DNA of 64,000 nucleotides. Origin: an uncultured Reyranella sp. (GTDB lineage: Bacteria; Pseudomonadota; Alphaproteobacteria; Reyranellales; Reyranellaceae). The stretch is from NCBI RefSeq assembly GCF_945957355.1, contig NZ_CAMFKM010000002.1, positions 186,001 to 250,000 of the forward strand, given 5' to 3'. A program made the translations under genes and the position numbers. The notes beneath the pieces are model-generated. The model was not told the DNA's origin, ran no database searches, and was given only the letters and a program-made list of their open reading frames with translations. This document shows, piece after piece, positions 17,769-26,698 of this stretch. Every line of letters starts with the position of its first letter. Position 1 is the stretch's first letter.

Positions 17769-18799
17769 GCCGCCCTCGCCTTGGAATGACCCGAGCCCGC
17801 CACGCGCATGTGACAGGCCACGGCCTGGTGCCCGGTATCGGCCAGCAGCGGCTCGGTGCGGGCGCAAACCTCTTCCGCGAAGGGGCAGCGCGTGCGGAAC
17901 CGGCAGCCCGACGGCGGATCGATCGGGTTGGGCGGATCGCCCTGGATCGGCGCCTCCCTGGTGCGCTTGCGCGGATCCATCGACGGCCGGGCCGACAGCA
18001 GAGCGCGCGTATAGGGATGCTGCGGGTTGCCGTAGATCGCCTCCACGGGACCCAGTTCGACGATCTTGCCGAGATACATGACCAGCACGCGGTCGCTGAG
18101 ATACTGCACCACGTTGAGGTCGTGGCTGATGAACACGTAGGTGAGGTCGAGCTCGGTCTTGAGGTCGACCAGCATGTTCAGCACCTGCGCCTCGACCGAC
18201 TTGTCGAGCGCCGACACCGCCTCGTCGAGGATAATCAGCCGCGGCCTGAGCGCCAGCGCCCGGGCGATGTTCACCCTCTGGCGCTGGCCGCCCGACAGTT
18301 CGTGCGGATAGCGCGTGGCGTAGTTGGCCGGGTCGAGGCCGACCTTGCTCAAAAGGTCGCGAACACGCTCGCGCGCCTCGGCCGCCGGCAGGCCGTGCGC
18401 GCGCGGTGCGAAGGCCAGCGTCTCGGCGATGGTGAGGCGCGGATTGAGCGAGGCATAGGAATCCTGGAACACCATCTGCACCTGGCGGCGCAGCTCGTTC
18501 ACCGTGATGCCGTGCGGTTCGTCGACCGGATCGCCGTCCAGCACCATCGTGCCCTGGTCGGGTTTGATCAGGCGGATCAGCAGGCGCGCCACCGTCGACT
18601 TGCCGCAGCCCGATTCGCCGACCACGCCCAGCGTCTCGCCCTTGGCGACCGAGAGGGTGAGATCATCGACCGCGCGCACGACCTTGGTGGTGCGCCCCAG
18701 GAGCCCGCCCGTGACCGGGAAGTATTTGCGCAGCCCGCTCGCCAGCAGCAGCGGTTGCGCCGGGCCGCCTCGATCCTCAATGGGAAGCAGCGTGTCCAT
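17765..18799 (-). CDS. Dipeptide/oligopeptide-type ABC ATPase (DppF-like)
   Basis: A 344-residue ATPase. Walker A is GESGCGKST, the signature is LSGGQRQRVNIARAL, Walker B is LIILDEAVSALD and the H-loop is FISHDLN. The C-terminal cysteine cluster is GCRFRTRCPFAEEVC. It is encoded 1 bp after the DppC-like permease and 4 bp overlapping the DppD-like ATPase, so the two ATPases probably act as a heterodimer. Confidence 0.92.
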   Translation of the reverse strand: MDTLLPIEDRGGPAQPLLLASGLRKYFPVTGGLLGRTTKVVRAVDDLTLSVAKGETLGVVGESGCGKSTVARLLIRLIKPDQGTMVLDGDPVDEPHGITVNELRRQVQMVFQDSYASLNPRLTIAETLAFAPRAHGLPAAEARERVRDLLSKVGLDPANYATRYPHELSGGQRQRVNIARALALRPRLIILDEAVSALDKSVEAQVLNMLVDLKTELDLTYVFISHDLNVVQYLSDRVLVMYLGKIVELGPVEAIYGNPQHPYTRALLSARPSMDPRKRTREAPIQGDPPNPIDPPSGCRFRTRCPFAEEVCARTEPLLADTGHQAVACHMRVAGSGHSKARAA

Positions 18800-18800
18800 G

Positions 18801-19709
18801 TCAGGCCTTCACATCCATGGCCGCGCGCAGGCCATCGCTCATCAGGTTGAAGCAGATCGAGGTCACGAAGATCATCACGCCCGGCAGCGCCGCGAGCACC
18901 GGATTGACGTAGATCGCCTGGCGCAGCGTGTTCAGCATCAGGCCCCATTCGGGCTCCGGCGGCTTCACGCCCAGGCCGAGGAAGCTCAGGCCGGCGGCGA
19001 GGATGATCGCGACGCTGATCAGCGACGTCGCATAGACCAGGATGGGCCCCAGCACGTTGCCCAGCACATGGACCCGCACGATGGTGAAGGCCGAGGCGCC
19101 GCTCGCCTTGGCGGCATCGACGAAGTCGAAGCCGCGCACCTGCGTGGTGACGCTCTCCGAGACGCGGCAGATCGGCGGGATGAACACCAGGGTGAGCGAC
19201 AGCAGCGTGTTCTCGGTGCCGGCGCCCATCGCGCCGGACAGCGAGATCGCCAGCAGCACCGACGGGAAGGCATAGAAGACGTCCATGATGCGCATGATCG
19301 CCATGTTGGTCTTGCCGCCCACGAACCCGGCGAGAATGCCCAGGCTTCCGCCGATCAGGAGCGCAAAGACGACAGGCGTCACGCCCATGAACAGCGACAG
19401 CCGGCCGCCATAGATCAGCCGGGCAAACATGTCGCGTCCCAGCTCGTCGGTGCCCAGCCAGTGGTTGGGCGAGCCGATCGGATGCAGGCGACGCAGCATC
19501 GAGGTCTTGTAGGGATCCGCGAGGTTGAGGTACGGCGCGGCCATCGACGCCACGACCAGCAGGATCAGGATGGCCGCGCAGATCAGCGTGACCGGATCGC
19601 GGCGCAGGCGACGGCCGACCGATTGCCAGTAGCCGCGGCCGCCGGCCGTGGGCTTCGGCGTCACCAGGACGGCGCCACCGACATCGAGCGAAGGACTTTG
19701 CAGCGCCAT
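18801..19709 (-). CDS. Dipeptide/oligopeptide-type ABC permease (DppC-like)
   Basis: A 302-residue inner-membrane permease. An N-terminal cytoplasmic OppC-type segment leads to helix 1 (LICAAILILLVVASMAAPYL). The conserved loop NHWLGTDELGRDMFARLIYG and the EAA-like VDAAKASGASAFTIVRVHVL stretch are diagnostic. It pairs with the DppB-like permease encoded 4 bp upstream. Confidence 0.92.
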   Translation of the reverse strand: MALQSPSLDVGGAVLVTPKPTAGGRGYWQSVGRRLRRDPVTLICAAILILLVVASMAAPYLNLADPYKTSMLRRLHPIGSPNHWLGTDELGRDMFARLIYGGRLSLFMGVTPVVFALLIGGSLGILAGFVGGKTNMAIMRIMDVFYAFPSVLLAISLSGAMGAGTENTLLSLTLVFIPPICRVSESVTTQVRGFDFVDAAKASGASAFTIVRVHVLGNVLGPILVYATSLISVAIILAAGLSFLGLGVKPPEPEWGLMLNTLRQAIYVNPVLAALPGVMIFVTSICFNLMSDGLRAAMDVKA

Positions 19710-19713
19710 GGGT

Positions 19714-20667
19714 TCAGCCTCGCTTGATGCGCGGATCGACCATGGTCTGGATGATGTCCACGGTCAGGTTGAGCAGCATGAAGAAACCGGCCAGCACCAG
19801 GGTCGTGCCCTGCAGGATCGGCAGGTCGCGTCGGAAGATGGCACTGTTCAGCAGGAAGCCGGTGCCCGGCCAGGCGAACACCGTCTCGATCAGGATCGAA
19901 CCGCCGATCAGGTTGCCGGCCTGCAGGCCCATGACGGCGAGGCAGGTCGGGGCGGCGTTCTTGAGCACATGGAACAGGATACGGCTGTCGCGCATGCCCT
20001 TGGCCTGCAGCGCCGTCACGAACTCCATGTTGAGCGTTTCCTTCACGGTCGAGCGCACCGTGCGGGTGACGACGCCGAGCGGGATCACCGAGAGCGCGAT
20101 GGTCGGCAGGACCATGTGGGCCAGGTGGGCACGATCGAACTGCCAGCCGGTGGAGTTCTCCGGTCCGATGCCCATTGGTGGCAGGGCCCCAAGCTCGACC
20201 GCGAAGATGATGACCAGCACGATCGCCAGCCAGAAGTGGGGCACGCTGACGCCGATCAGCGAGATCACCGTCACCAGGCGGTCGACGATGCGCGACTTCG
20301 CATAGGCAGCGGCGGTGCCCAGGATCACCGCCAGGGTGAAGGCGAACAGCGTGGCGGCGATCGCCAGGATGATCGTGTTGCCGAAGGCGCTGCCGACCTC
20401 GGAGGCGACCGAGCGGCCGGTGCCGATCGAGGTGCCGAGATCGCCGGTCAGGGTGACGCCGAGCCAGCGCAGGTACTGGACCGGCAGCGGCTTGTCGAAG
20501 CCGTAATATTCCTTGAGCTTGTCGACCACTTCCTTCGGCGCATCCGGTGGCACGATAGCCGAGATCGGGTCGCCCGGCGCCAAGTGTACCAGCGCGAAGA
20601 CGAGCAGCGACACGCCGAAGGCGACGGGGATAAGGTAGATCAGGCGGCGTAGGGCATAGAGGAGCAT
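19714..20667 (-). CDS. Dipeptide/oligopeptide-type ABC permease (DppB-like)
   Basis: A 317-residue inner-membrane permease. It starts with the classic OppB/DppB first helix (LYALRRLIYLIPVAFGVSLL) followed by LVHLAPGDP. The EAA loop region reads ALQAKGMRDSRILFHVLKNA. It lies 31 bp downstream of the binding-protein gene, completing a B-C-F-D transporter set. Confidence 0.92.
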   Translation of the reverse strand: MLLYALRRLIYLIPVAFGVSLLVFALVHLAPGDPISAIVPPDAPKEVVDKLKEYYGFDKPLPVQYLRWLGVTLTGDLGTSIGTGRSVASEVGSAFGNTIILAIAATLFAFTLAVILGTAAAYAKSRIVDRLVTVISLIGVSVPHFWLAIVLVIIFAVELGALPPMGIGPENSTGWQFDRAHLAHMVLPTIALSVIPLGVVTRTVRSTVKETLNMEFVTALQAKGMRDSRILFHVLKNAAPTCLAVMGLQAGNLIGGSILIETVFAWPGTGFLLNSAIFRRDLPILQGTTLVLAGFFMLLNLTVDIIQTMVDPRIKRG

Positions 20668-20698
20668 TGCGGCCCGCCTCTTCTATTGTTGCTGGGAA

Positions 20699-22303
20699 CT
20701 ACTTGATTTCGACCGGCGTCAGGTCCTGGAACCAGCTCTGCGCCTGGACGAAGCCCTTCACCTTGGGGCTCATGGCGCGCGGGTTCAGGTCGTGCGCGAT
20801 CCACACCCAGTAGGCCTGGTCGACGATGTAGCCGTGCACCTCGGCCAGCGCCTTGGTCTGCTCGGCCTTGTCGAAGCTCGTGTGCGCCTTGTTGATCATG
20901 GCGTCGAGCTTCTCGTCCTTCAGGATGCCCCAGTTGGCGCCGACCGGCGGCACGAAGTTGCTGTTCATCAGGCGCGTGAACGCCGAATAGGGATCGACCG
21001 TGGCGCGGCTGATGTTGATGCCGTTGACGCCCGCCTTCTTCGCATTCTCGCCGGTCACCGGCTGGAAGGAGAAGTTCACCAGCGCGTTCCATTCCATGAC
21101 CTCGAACGAAGTGTCGAAGCCGACCGCGTTCAGGTTCTCCTGCACGTATTCGTTCATCGGCAACGGCAGCATCTGGCCCGAGCCCGAGGTCGAGATCGCG
21201 ATCTTGATCTTGGGCTTCTTGGTGGCGCTGTAGCCGGCCTCGGCCAGTAGTTTCTTGGCCGCCGCCGGATCGTACTTGATGTCGAAGGCGGGCGTGCCGA
21301 ACCAGGGGTGGCCCGGATAGACATGGCCCTTCGACTCGATCATCAGCCCGCCCAGCAGCTTGTTCAGGCCGGCGCGATCGATGGCGAGGTTGGCCGCCTT
21401 GCGCACGCGAATGTCGGTCCAGGGCGACCCTTCGACCATGCTGGGCTGGTAGGCCCAGTTGTGCGGATACTTGTTGGTGACGATGGTCATGCCGCCCTGC
21501 TTGAGGCGCGGGATGGCGTCGGGCGCGGGCACCTCGATCCAGTCGACCTGGCCCGCCAGCAGCGCCGCCGTGCGGGTCGCGGCTTCCGGCATCGGGAACA
21601 GGATCACCTTGTCGAGCTTCGGCACGCGCGCCTTTTCCCAGTAGTCGGCGTTGCGCGAGAGTTCCATGCGCTCGCGCGGCACGACGCGATCGACCTTGAA
21701 CGGGCCGGTGCCCGACGGATTGAGTGCGACCTTGTTCCAGTCCTTGTCCTGCTTCTCCCAGTTCGCCGGGCTGGAATAGAAGACGTAGGACATGTCGTAG
21801 GGAAACAGCGAGTTCACGATGCGTGTCGTGAGCTCGACCGTGTACTTGTCGATCTTCCTGTATCCGACCAAGGTCGGAATGCGCGCCCGCACCTGCGCCA
21901 TCTGCTTGCGGTCGAACTGCGGCGACTTGTCGTTCAGCACCTTGTCGAGGTTCCAGATCACGGCGTCGGCGTCAAAGTCCGAACCGTCGTGGAACTTGAC
22001 GCCCTCGCGCAGCTTGAAGACCCATTTGGTCGGCTCGCCCTCGACCGGTGCCCAGGACACGGCGAGGCCGGGCCGGATGTCGGCGATCGTGTCGGCCTTC
22101 GACAGGTCCCAGTTCACGAGCGCGTCATAGATCGTGTAGCCGGCGAAGCGGAATCCCTCGAATCCCTGGTCGGGCTGACCGGTCGTCAAGGGAATGTCGG
22201 CGGCTGTCATGCCGATGCGCAGAGTGCCCTGCGAGAAGGCAGGCGTCGCCGTCGCTGCGAGGACCGCCAGGCCGGCGACAGTGACGCGAAGACGTTTGAA
22301 CAT
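20699..22303 (-). CDS. Family 5 extracellular solute-binding protein (paralogue A)
   Basis: A 534-residue SBP_bac_5 protein with a Sec signal peptide (about 1-24, ending PAFSQ). Family marks include FKLREGVKFHDGSDFDADAV, NPSGTGPFKV and WTDIRVRKAANLAIDR. It is clearly related along its whole length to the binding protein at 24073-25668 (shared TGQPD, KFHDGS, SGTGPFK, GSPWTDIR and QAQ-WFQDLT segments). It heads the permease-ATPase operon and is divergent from the AtzG-like/amidase genes, so the ligand is plausibly the amidase substrate or product. A GGAGAG ribosome site precedes the ATG. Confidence 0.92.
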   Translation of the reverse strand: MFKRLRVTVAGLAVLAATATPAFSQGTLRIGMTAADIPLTTGQPDQGFEGFRFAGYTIYDALVNWDLSKADTIADIRPGLAVSWAPVEGEPTKWVFKLREGVKFHDGSDFDADAVIWNLDKVLNDKSPQFDRKQMAQVRARIPTLVGYRKIDKYTVELTTRIVNSLFPYDMSYVFYSSPANWEKQDKDWNKVALNPSGTGPFKVDRVVPRERMELSRNADYWEKARVPKLDKVILFPMPEAATRTAALLAGQVDWIEVPAPDAIPRLKQGGMTIVTNKYPHNWAYQPSMVEGSPWTDIRVRKAANLAIDRAGLNKLLGGLMIESKGHVYPGHPWFGTPAFDIKYDPAAAKKLLAEAGYSATKKPKIKIAISTSGSGQMLPLPMNEYVQENLNAVGFDTSFEVMEWNALVNFSFQPVTGENAKKAGVNGINISRATVDPYSAFTRLMNSNFVPPVGANWGILKDEKLDAMINKAHTSFDKAEQTKALAEVHGYIVDQAYWVWIAHDLNPRAMSPKVKGFVQAQSWFQDLTPVEIK

Positions 22304-22441
22304 TCACCACTCTCCGGTTCGGCAGTCCCAATGCGAGACGCTGTGCGTTCCGTCATGCAAGGGCCAAGCCAACGCAACATGTCCGCGCTAGGCGTGAGGC
22401 GGCATGTCGATTGCATGCGATTGAAGTTGCGGAGGGATGTC
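22304..22441. promoter_or_regulatory. Divergent promoter region
   Basis: This 138-bp gap separates the minus-strand importer operon from the plus-strand AtzG-like/amidase operon. Both sides have good ribosome sites (GGAGAG on the minus strand, GGAGGG before 22442). I see short repeats around TTGCATGC but no operator I can name, and no local regulator gene. Confidence 0.4.
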
Positions 22442-22636
22442 ATGACATCGTCGACCAGGGCGCCAACGCTCGAGGAATTCCGGGCGCGCGCCGCGCTGAC
22501 CGGTCTCACGCTGACCGAGGAGGACATCGGCCACCTGCACAAGGGCTATGTCGGCCTGCTCGGCCTGATGGAGCGCATCCCCGAGCGCTGGGCCTGGGCT
22601 GCCGAGCCGCCGCACGTCTTCCGCGCCGACGAGTAG
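22442..22636 (+). CDS. AtzG-like small amidase partner (DUF4089)
   Basis: A 64-residue protein matching the AtzG/DUF4089 pattern: a GatC-like helical sequence with LTEEDIGHLHKGYVGLLGLM and the C-terminal WAWAAEPPHVFRADE. In the cyanuric-acid pathway AtzG forms a stable complex with the amidase AtzE. Here it ends 8 bp before the amidase ATG and has its own GGAGGG ribosome site, so a two-subunit amidase is likely. Confidence 0.8.
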   Translation: MTSSTRAPTLEEFRARAALTGLTLTEEDIGHLHKGYVGLLGLMERIPERWAWAAEPPHVFRADE

Positions 22637-22644
22637 AGTTTCCC

Positions 22645-24057
22645 ATGACCGATCTGACGACGAGCGATCTCACGACACTGGGGATCGCCGAGGCCGGCCG
22701 CCTGATGGCGCGCGGCGAACTCACCGCGACGGCGCTGACCGAGGCGTTCCTGGCGCGCATCGAGTCCATCGATCGCACTCTCAACAGTTACGTCACCGTG
22801 ACGGCCGACATCGCGCTGAACGCCGCGCGCCAGGCCGACATGGAGATGAAGGGCGGCCTGCGCCGCGGGCCGATGCACGGCATCCCGATCGCACTGAAGG
22901 ACATCTACGAGACGGCCGGCATCAAGACGACCGGCCATTCGCACCTCAAGTTCGACTACGTGCCCGCCATCGACGCCGAGACGGTCCGCCGCCTCAAGGA
23001 TTCGGGCGCCGTGATCCTGGGCAAGCTCGGCACGCATGAATTCGCGAACGGTGCGATGACAGCGGACCAACCCTTCCCGCCCGTGCGCAATCCGTGGAAC
23101 ACCGCCTATCAGCCCGGCGGCTCGTCGAGCGGCTCGGGCGCGGCGATCGCGGCCGCCCTCTGCATGGGTGCGATGGGCTCCGATACCGGCGGCTCGATCC
23201 GCAACCCGGCGGGCTATTGTGCCGTCGCGGGCATCAAGCCGACCTATGGTCTGGTGAGCCGTTGCGGCATCTTCCCGCTCTCCTTCAGCCTCGACACGGC
23301 CGGGCCGATGGCGTGGACGACGGAAGACTGCGCGCTGATGCTCGATGTGCTGGCCGGGCACGATCCCAACGACCAGGCCTCGGCGCACGCGGCCAAGGTC
23401 GATTACGGCGCTGCGGCGCAACGCCCGATCAAGGGCATGCGTATCGCGCTGGCGCGGAGCTGGTACGAGGGCTCCTACGGCAGTCTCTCCGACGACATGG
23501 CGGCGGGCATGGAGGAGGCCGTGCGCGTGATGCGCGATCTCGGCGCCATCGTCGAGGAAGTGACGCTCCCCGATATCCGCGACTATCACATCTGCGGCCG
23601 GGTCATCATCACGACCGAGGCGCACGCCATCCATCGCCGCGACGTGATCGAGCGCCCCGAGAAGTTCGGCTATACGACGCGGCGCCGCTTCCAGCTCGGC
23701 GCCTTCCTGTCGGCCGAGCAGTACCTCTCGGCGCTGCGGTTCCGCCGCAAGCTGCAGCAGGACACGCGCGCGGCGATGCGCGGCTACGATCTCGTGATGA
23801 CCGCCAACCAGTGGGGGCCGCCGGAAGTCTTCGAGGACCCGGCGCCGATCTTCCACTTCCTGGGCAAACCCTCGCTCAGCATGCCCTTCAACGTCACCGG
23901 CCAGCCCGCGGCCACGGTGTGCTGCGGCTTCGATGCCGCCGGCCTGCCTCTCGCCTTCCAGCTGGCCGGCCGCGCGTTCGACGAAGCCAGCGTCCTGGCC
24001 GCCGGCGCCGCCTATGAACGCGCCACGCCGTGGCGTTCGCACCGACCGAAACTCTGA
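22645..24057 (+). CDS. Amidase-signature hydrolase (AtzE-like)
   Basis: A 470-residue amidase-signature enzyme. The Ser-cisSer-Lys triad is intact: Lys85 in IALKD, the cis-Ser near 161 in GGSSSGSG, and the nucleophile Ser184 in GSDTGGSIR. The protein starts directly after the AtzG-like gene and belongs with it by context. AtzE-type enzymes hydrolyse 1-carboxybiuret, but the same architecture occurs in many amidases of unknown substrate. The neighbouring peptide-type importers suggest that an imported amide is cleaved in the cytoplasm. Confidence 0.9.
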   Translation: MTDLTTSDLTTLGIAEAGRLMARGELTATALTEAFLARIESIDRTLNSYVTVTADIALNAARQADMEMKGGLRRGPMHGIPIALKDIYETAGIKTTGHSHLKFDYVPAIDAETVRRLKDSGAVILGKLGTHEFANGAMTADQPFPPVRNPWNTAYQPGGSSSGSGAAIAAALCMGAMGSDTGGSIRNPAGYCAVAGIKPTYGLVSRCGIFPLSFSLDTAGPMAWTTEDCALMLDVLAGHDPNDQASAHAAKVDYGAAAQRPIKGMRIALARSWYEGSYGSLSDDMAAGMEEAVRVMRDLGAIVEEVTLPDIRDYHICGRVIITTEAHAIHRRDVIERPEKFGYTTRRRFQLGAFLSAEQYLSALRFRRKLQQDTRAAMRGYDLVMTANQWGPPEVFEDPAPIFHFLGKPSLSMPFNVTGQPAATVCCGFDAAGLPLAFQLAGRAFDEASVLAAGAAYERATPWRSHRPKL

Positions 24058-24072
24058 CAGGAATTTTCCCTC

Positions 24073-25668
24073 ATGAGCGTGTCCCGCCGTTCGTTCATTG
24101 CCGCCGGTGCGCTGGCGGCGCTGCCGCTGCCCGCTTTCGCGCAGGAAAAAGTCGTGCGCTTCGGCATTTCGATGGCCGACGTGCCGCTCACCACCGGCCA
24201 GCCCGACCGGGGCGCCGGGGCCTACAAGTTCACCGGCTACACGCTCTACGATCCGCTGGTCGCCTGGGAGATGGACGTCTCCGACCGGCCGGGCAAGCTG
24301 ATCCCCGGTCTGGCCACCGAGTGGAAGGTCAGTGACGCCGACAAGACGCTGTGGACCTTCAAGCTGCGCGACGGCGTGAAGTTCCACGACGGCTCGGCCT
24401 TCAATGCCGATGCAGTAATCTGGAACTTCGACAAGGTGTTCGACACCAAGGCCCCGCAGTTCGATCAGCGCCAGGCCTCGCAGGTGCGGCCGCGCCTGCC
24501 GTCGGTCGCCAGCTACCGCAAGATCGACGACATGACCGTCGAGGTGAAGACCAAGGTCGTCGACGCGCTCTTCCCCTACCAGATGCTGTGGTTCCTGGTG
24601 TCGAGCCCGGCGCAGTTCGAGAAGCTCGGCAAGGACTGGAACAAGTTCGCGTCCGAACCGTCGGGCACGGGCCCCTTCAAGCTCGCCCGCCTGGTACCGC
24701 GCGAACGCGCCGAGCTGGTCAGGAACGAGGCGTACTGGAATCCCAAGCGCATTCCCAAGGCCGACCGCATGGTACTGGTGGTCGCCCCCGAGGGTGCGAC
24801 CCGCACGGCTGCGTTGCTCTCGGGCTCGGTCGATCTGATCGAGACGCCGACTCCCGACACGGTCGATCGCCTGACCAAGGCCGGTATGAAGATCGTGCAG
24901 AACGTAACGCCGCACGTCTGGAACTATCACCCCTCGATGCTGCCGGGCTCGCCCTGGACCGACATCCGCCTGCGTAAGGCCGCCAACCTCGCGATCGACC
25001 GGAATGCGATTGTGCAGCTGCTGGGCGGTCTCGCCCAGCCGGCCTTCGGCCAGGTCGACAGATCGAGCCCGTGGTTCGGCAAGCCGAGCTTCGAGATCAA
25101 GTTCGCGCCCGACGAGGCGCGCACCCTGATGAGTGCCGCGGGCTTCAGCAAGGCGCAGCCGCTGAAGACGAAATTCGTTGTGGCCTCGGGCGGCAGCGGC
25201 CAGATGCTGTCGCTGCCGATGAACGAGGCCATCCAGCAGATGTTCAAGGACGTCTATATCGACCTCGACTTCAAGGTCGTCGAGCTCGAGGCGCTCTACA
25301 CGGCGTGGCGGGCCGGCGCCAAGGCCGAGATGAACAAGGACGTTACCGCCAACAACATCGCCTACGTGACGTCCGATCCGCTCTACGCCTTCACGCGCTT
25401 CTTCGCCTCGAACCAGGGCGCGCCGGTCGGCGTGAACTGGAGCAACTATGCCAGCCCCGAGGTCGACAAGCTCATCGACCAGGCGCTGGCGGAGTTCGAC
25501 CCGGCGAAGCAGGACGCGATCATGGCCAGGGTCCACGAGAAGGTGGTCGACGACGCCGTGCTGATCTGGGTCGTCCACGACACCAACCCGCACGCCCTGT
25601 CGCCCAGGATCAAATCCTACGTCCAGGCCCAGCACTGGTTCCAGGACCTCACGACGATCGGGGTGTGA
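24073..25668 (+). CDS. Family 5 extracellular solute-binding protein (paralogue B)
   Basis: A 531-residue SBP_bac_5 protein. The N-terminus SRRSFIAAGALAALPLPAFA looks like a twin-arginine signal rather than the plain Sec signal of its paralogue at 20699-22303. The two share most conserved segments. No permease or ATPase follows it, so it probably delivers to the importer encoded across the divergent promoter. It lies 15 bp after the amidase, in one operon. Confidence 0.92.
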   Translation: MSVSRRSFIAAGALAALPLPAFAQEKVVRFGISMADVPLTTGQPDRGAGAYKFTGYTLYDPLVAWEMDVSDRPGKLIPGLATEWKVSDADKTLWTFKLRDGVKFHDGSAFNADAVIWNFDKVFDTKAPQFDQRQASQVRPRLPSVASYRKIDDMTVEVKTKVVDALFPYQMLWFLVSSPAQFEKLGKDWNKFASEPSGTGPFKLARLVPRERAELVRNEAYWNPKRIPKADRMVLVVAPEGATRTAALLSGSVDLIETPTPDTVDRLTKAGMKIVQNVTPHVWNYHPSMLPGSPWTDIRLRKAANLAIDRNAIVQLLGGLAQPAFGQVDRSSPWFGKPSFEIKFAPDEARTLMSAAGFSKAQPLKTKFVVASGGSGQMLSLPMNEAIQQMFKDVYIDLDFKVVELEALYTAWRAGAKAEMNKDVTANNIAYVTSDPLYAFTRFFASNQGAPVGVNWSNYASPEVDKLIDQALAEFDPAKQDAIMARVHEKVVDDAVLIWVVHDTNPHALSPRIKSYVQAQHWFQDLTTIGV

Positions 25669-25671
25669 GCC

Positions 25672-26601
25672 TCAGCCGGTGCGGAGGATTGCGGCCGCTT
25701 CATCGAAGGCCGGCGACCTGACGCCTTCGAGGAAGCTCCGCAGGGCCACCCGCGCGCCGATACGTTGAGCCTCAAAGGAATTCGAGGTCAGCCTTCCCTC
25801 GCGGAAGGCGGCGCTGAACTCCGCCGGCGAGGGGGCCGTCATGTCCGTCTCGGCGAAGTCCGGCTTCCTCTCGAGCACATACAGGCCGGTCGCGCAGCCA
25901 TGGAAGAGCCTCACGAACTGCCGCATCAGAAAGACCCGGGCCCGCAACACGGAGTCGGAGGGCCGCCCGCGCCACGCCGTCAGCAGCGCCTCCTGCAGGT
26001 CTGGTGTGCCGGCGCGGTACATCGTCATGAGCGCGAGGTCCACCGCGGGATCGTTCCGGAACGCCGTCTCCCAGTCGATGAGCCATAGCCGGTCGCCGTC
26101 GAACAGGATGTTGCCGGGGTGCGAATCGTTGTGACTGGAGACGAGGCCGGATGCGTTCCACGGATAGGCCGCACGCAATCGATCGAATGCGTCACGGTGG
26201 GGACCGAGCAGGCCTCGGTAGAGACCGGTCGCCTGCAGGCGGTCGAGCAGGCCACCGAGCAGCGAAGGGTAGTCGGCGACGGGCGGGAACAGCTCCGTGA
26301 CCTGGAGGCGAGCCGCGAGACTTCCGAGGGCGCGCGCCAGCGCCTCCGGCCCGCCGGGATAGGTGTCGAGCGGCCGACTCTCCACGAACGCCATGATCGC
26401 CACGCCGGCCTCGGGATCGTCATAAAGCATCGATGGCGCGAGGCCTGCCTCCGCCGCTGCGCGCATGCAGGCATAGGCGCGCCGCGGATCGCGGATCTCG
26501 TCGCGCAGGGAGGATTCGAGCCGCAGAATCCATCGCTGGCCGCCGACCTCGATGCGAAGAATCGAGGCCGAGGCGCCCGTCACGATTGGCTGCGTATTCA
26601 C
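25672..26601 (-). CDS. Aminoglycoside/choline-kinase-like phosphotransferase
   Basis: About 309 residues of an APH/choline kinase fold. The catalytic loop is SSHNDSHPGNILFDGD (Brenner-type HND...N) and the metal-binding loop is LIDWETAFRNDP. Substrate unknown: APH-family proteins phosphorylate antibiotics, choline, sugars or thiamine. The start is unsettled. GTG at 26601 is the first standard start codon, but plausible family sequence (SPDRRARARQALTAAFG) continues upstream in frame to about 26700, where GGGGGAG would be the ribosome site and no ATG, GTG or TTG is present. Confidence 0.78.
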   Translation of the reverse strand: MNTQPIVTGASASILRIEVGGQRWILRLESSLRDEIRDPRRAYACMRAAAEAGLAPSMLYDDPEAGVAIMAFVESRPLDTYPGGPEALARALGSLAARLQVTELFPPVADYPSLLGGLLDRLQATGLYRGLLGPHRDAFDRLRAAYPWNASGLVSSHNDSHPGNILFDGDRLWLIDWETAFRNDPAVDLALMTMYRAGTPDLQEALLTAWRGRPSDSVLRARVFLMRQFVRLFHGCATGLYVLERKPDFAETDMTAPSPAEFSAAFREGRLTSNSFEAQRIGARVALRSFLEGVRSPAFDEAAAILRTG

Positions 26602-26698
26602 GACGGGCGCGGAGCCGAAGGCGGCGGTCAGCGCCTGGCGTGCTCGCGCGCGGCGATCGGGGGACAGGGTGGCAAGTGGATCGTCGATGTGCTCCCCC

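Noticed and set aside
22546..25635. A minus-strand open frame of 1,029 codons opposite the amidase and second binding protein.
   Set aside because: It is the mirror of strongly conserved plus-strand genes, has Arg/Gly/Ala/Val-rich low-information sequence with no recognisable domain, and arises from GC-rich third positions.
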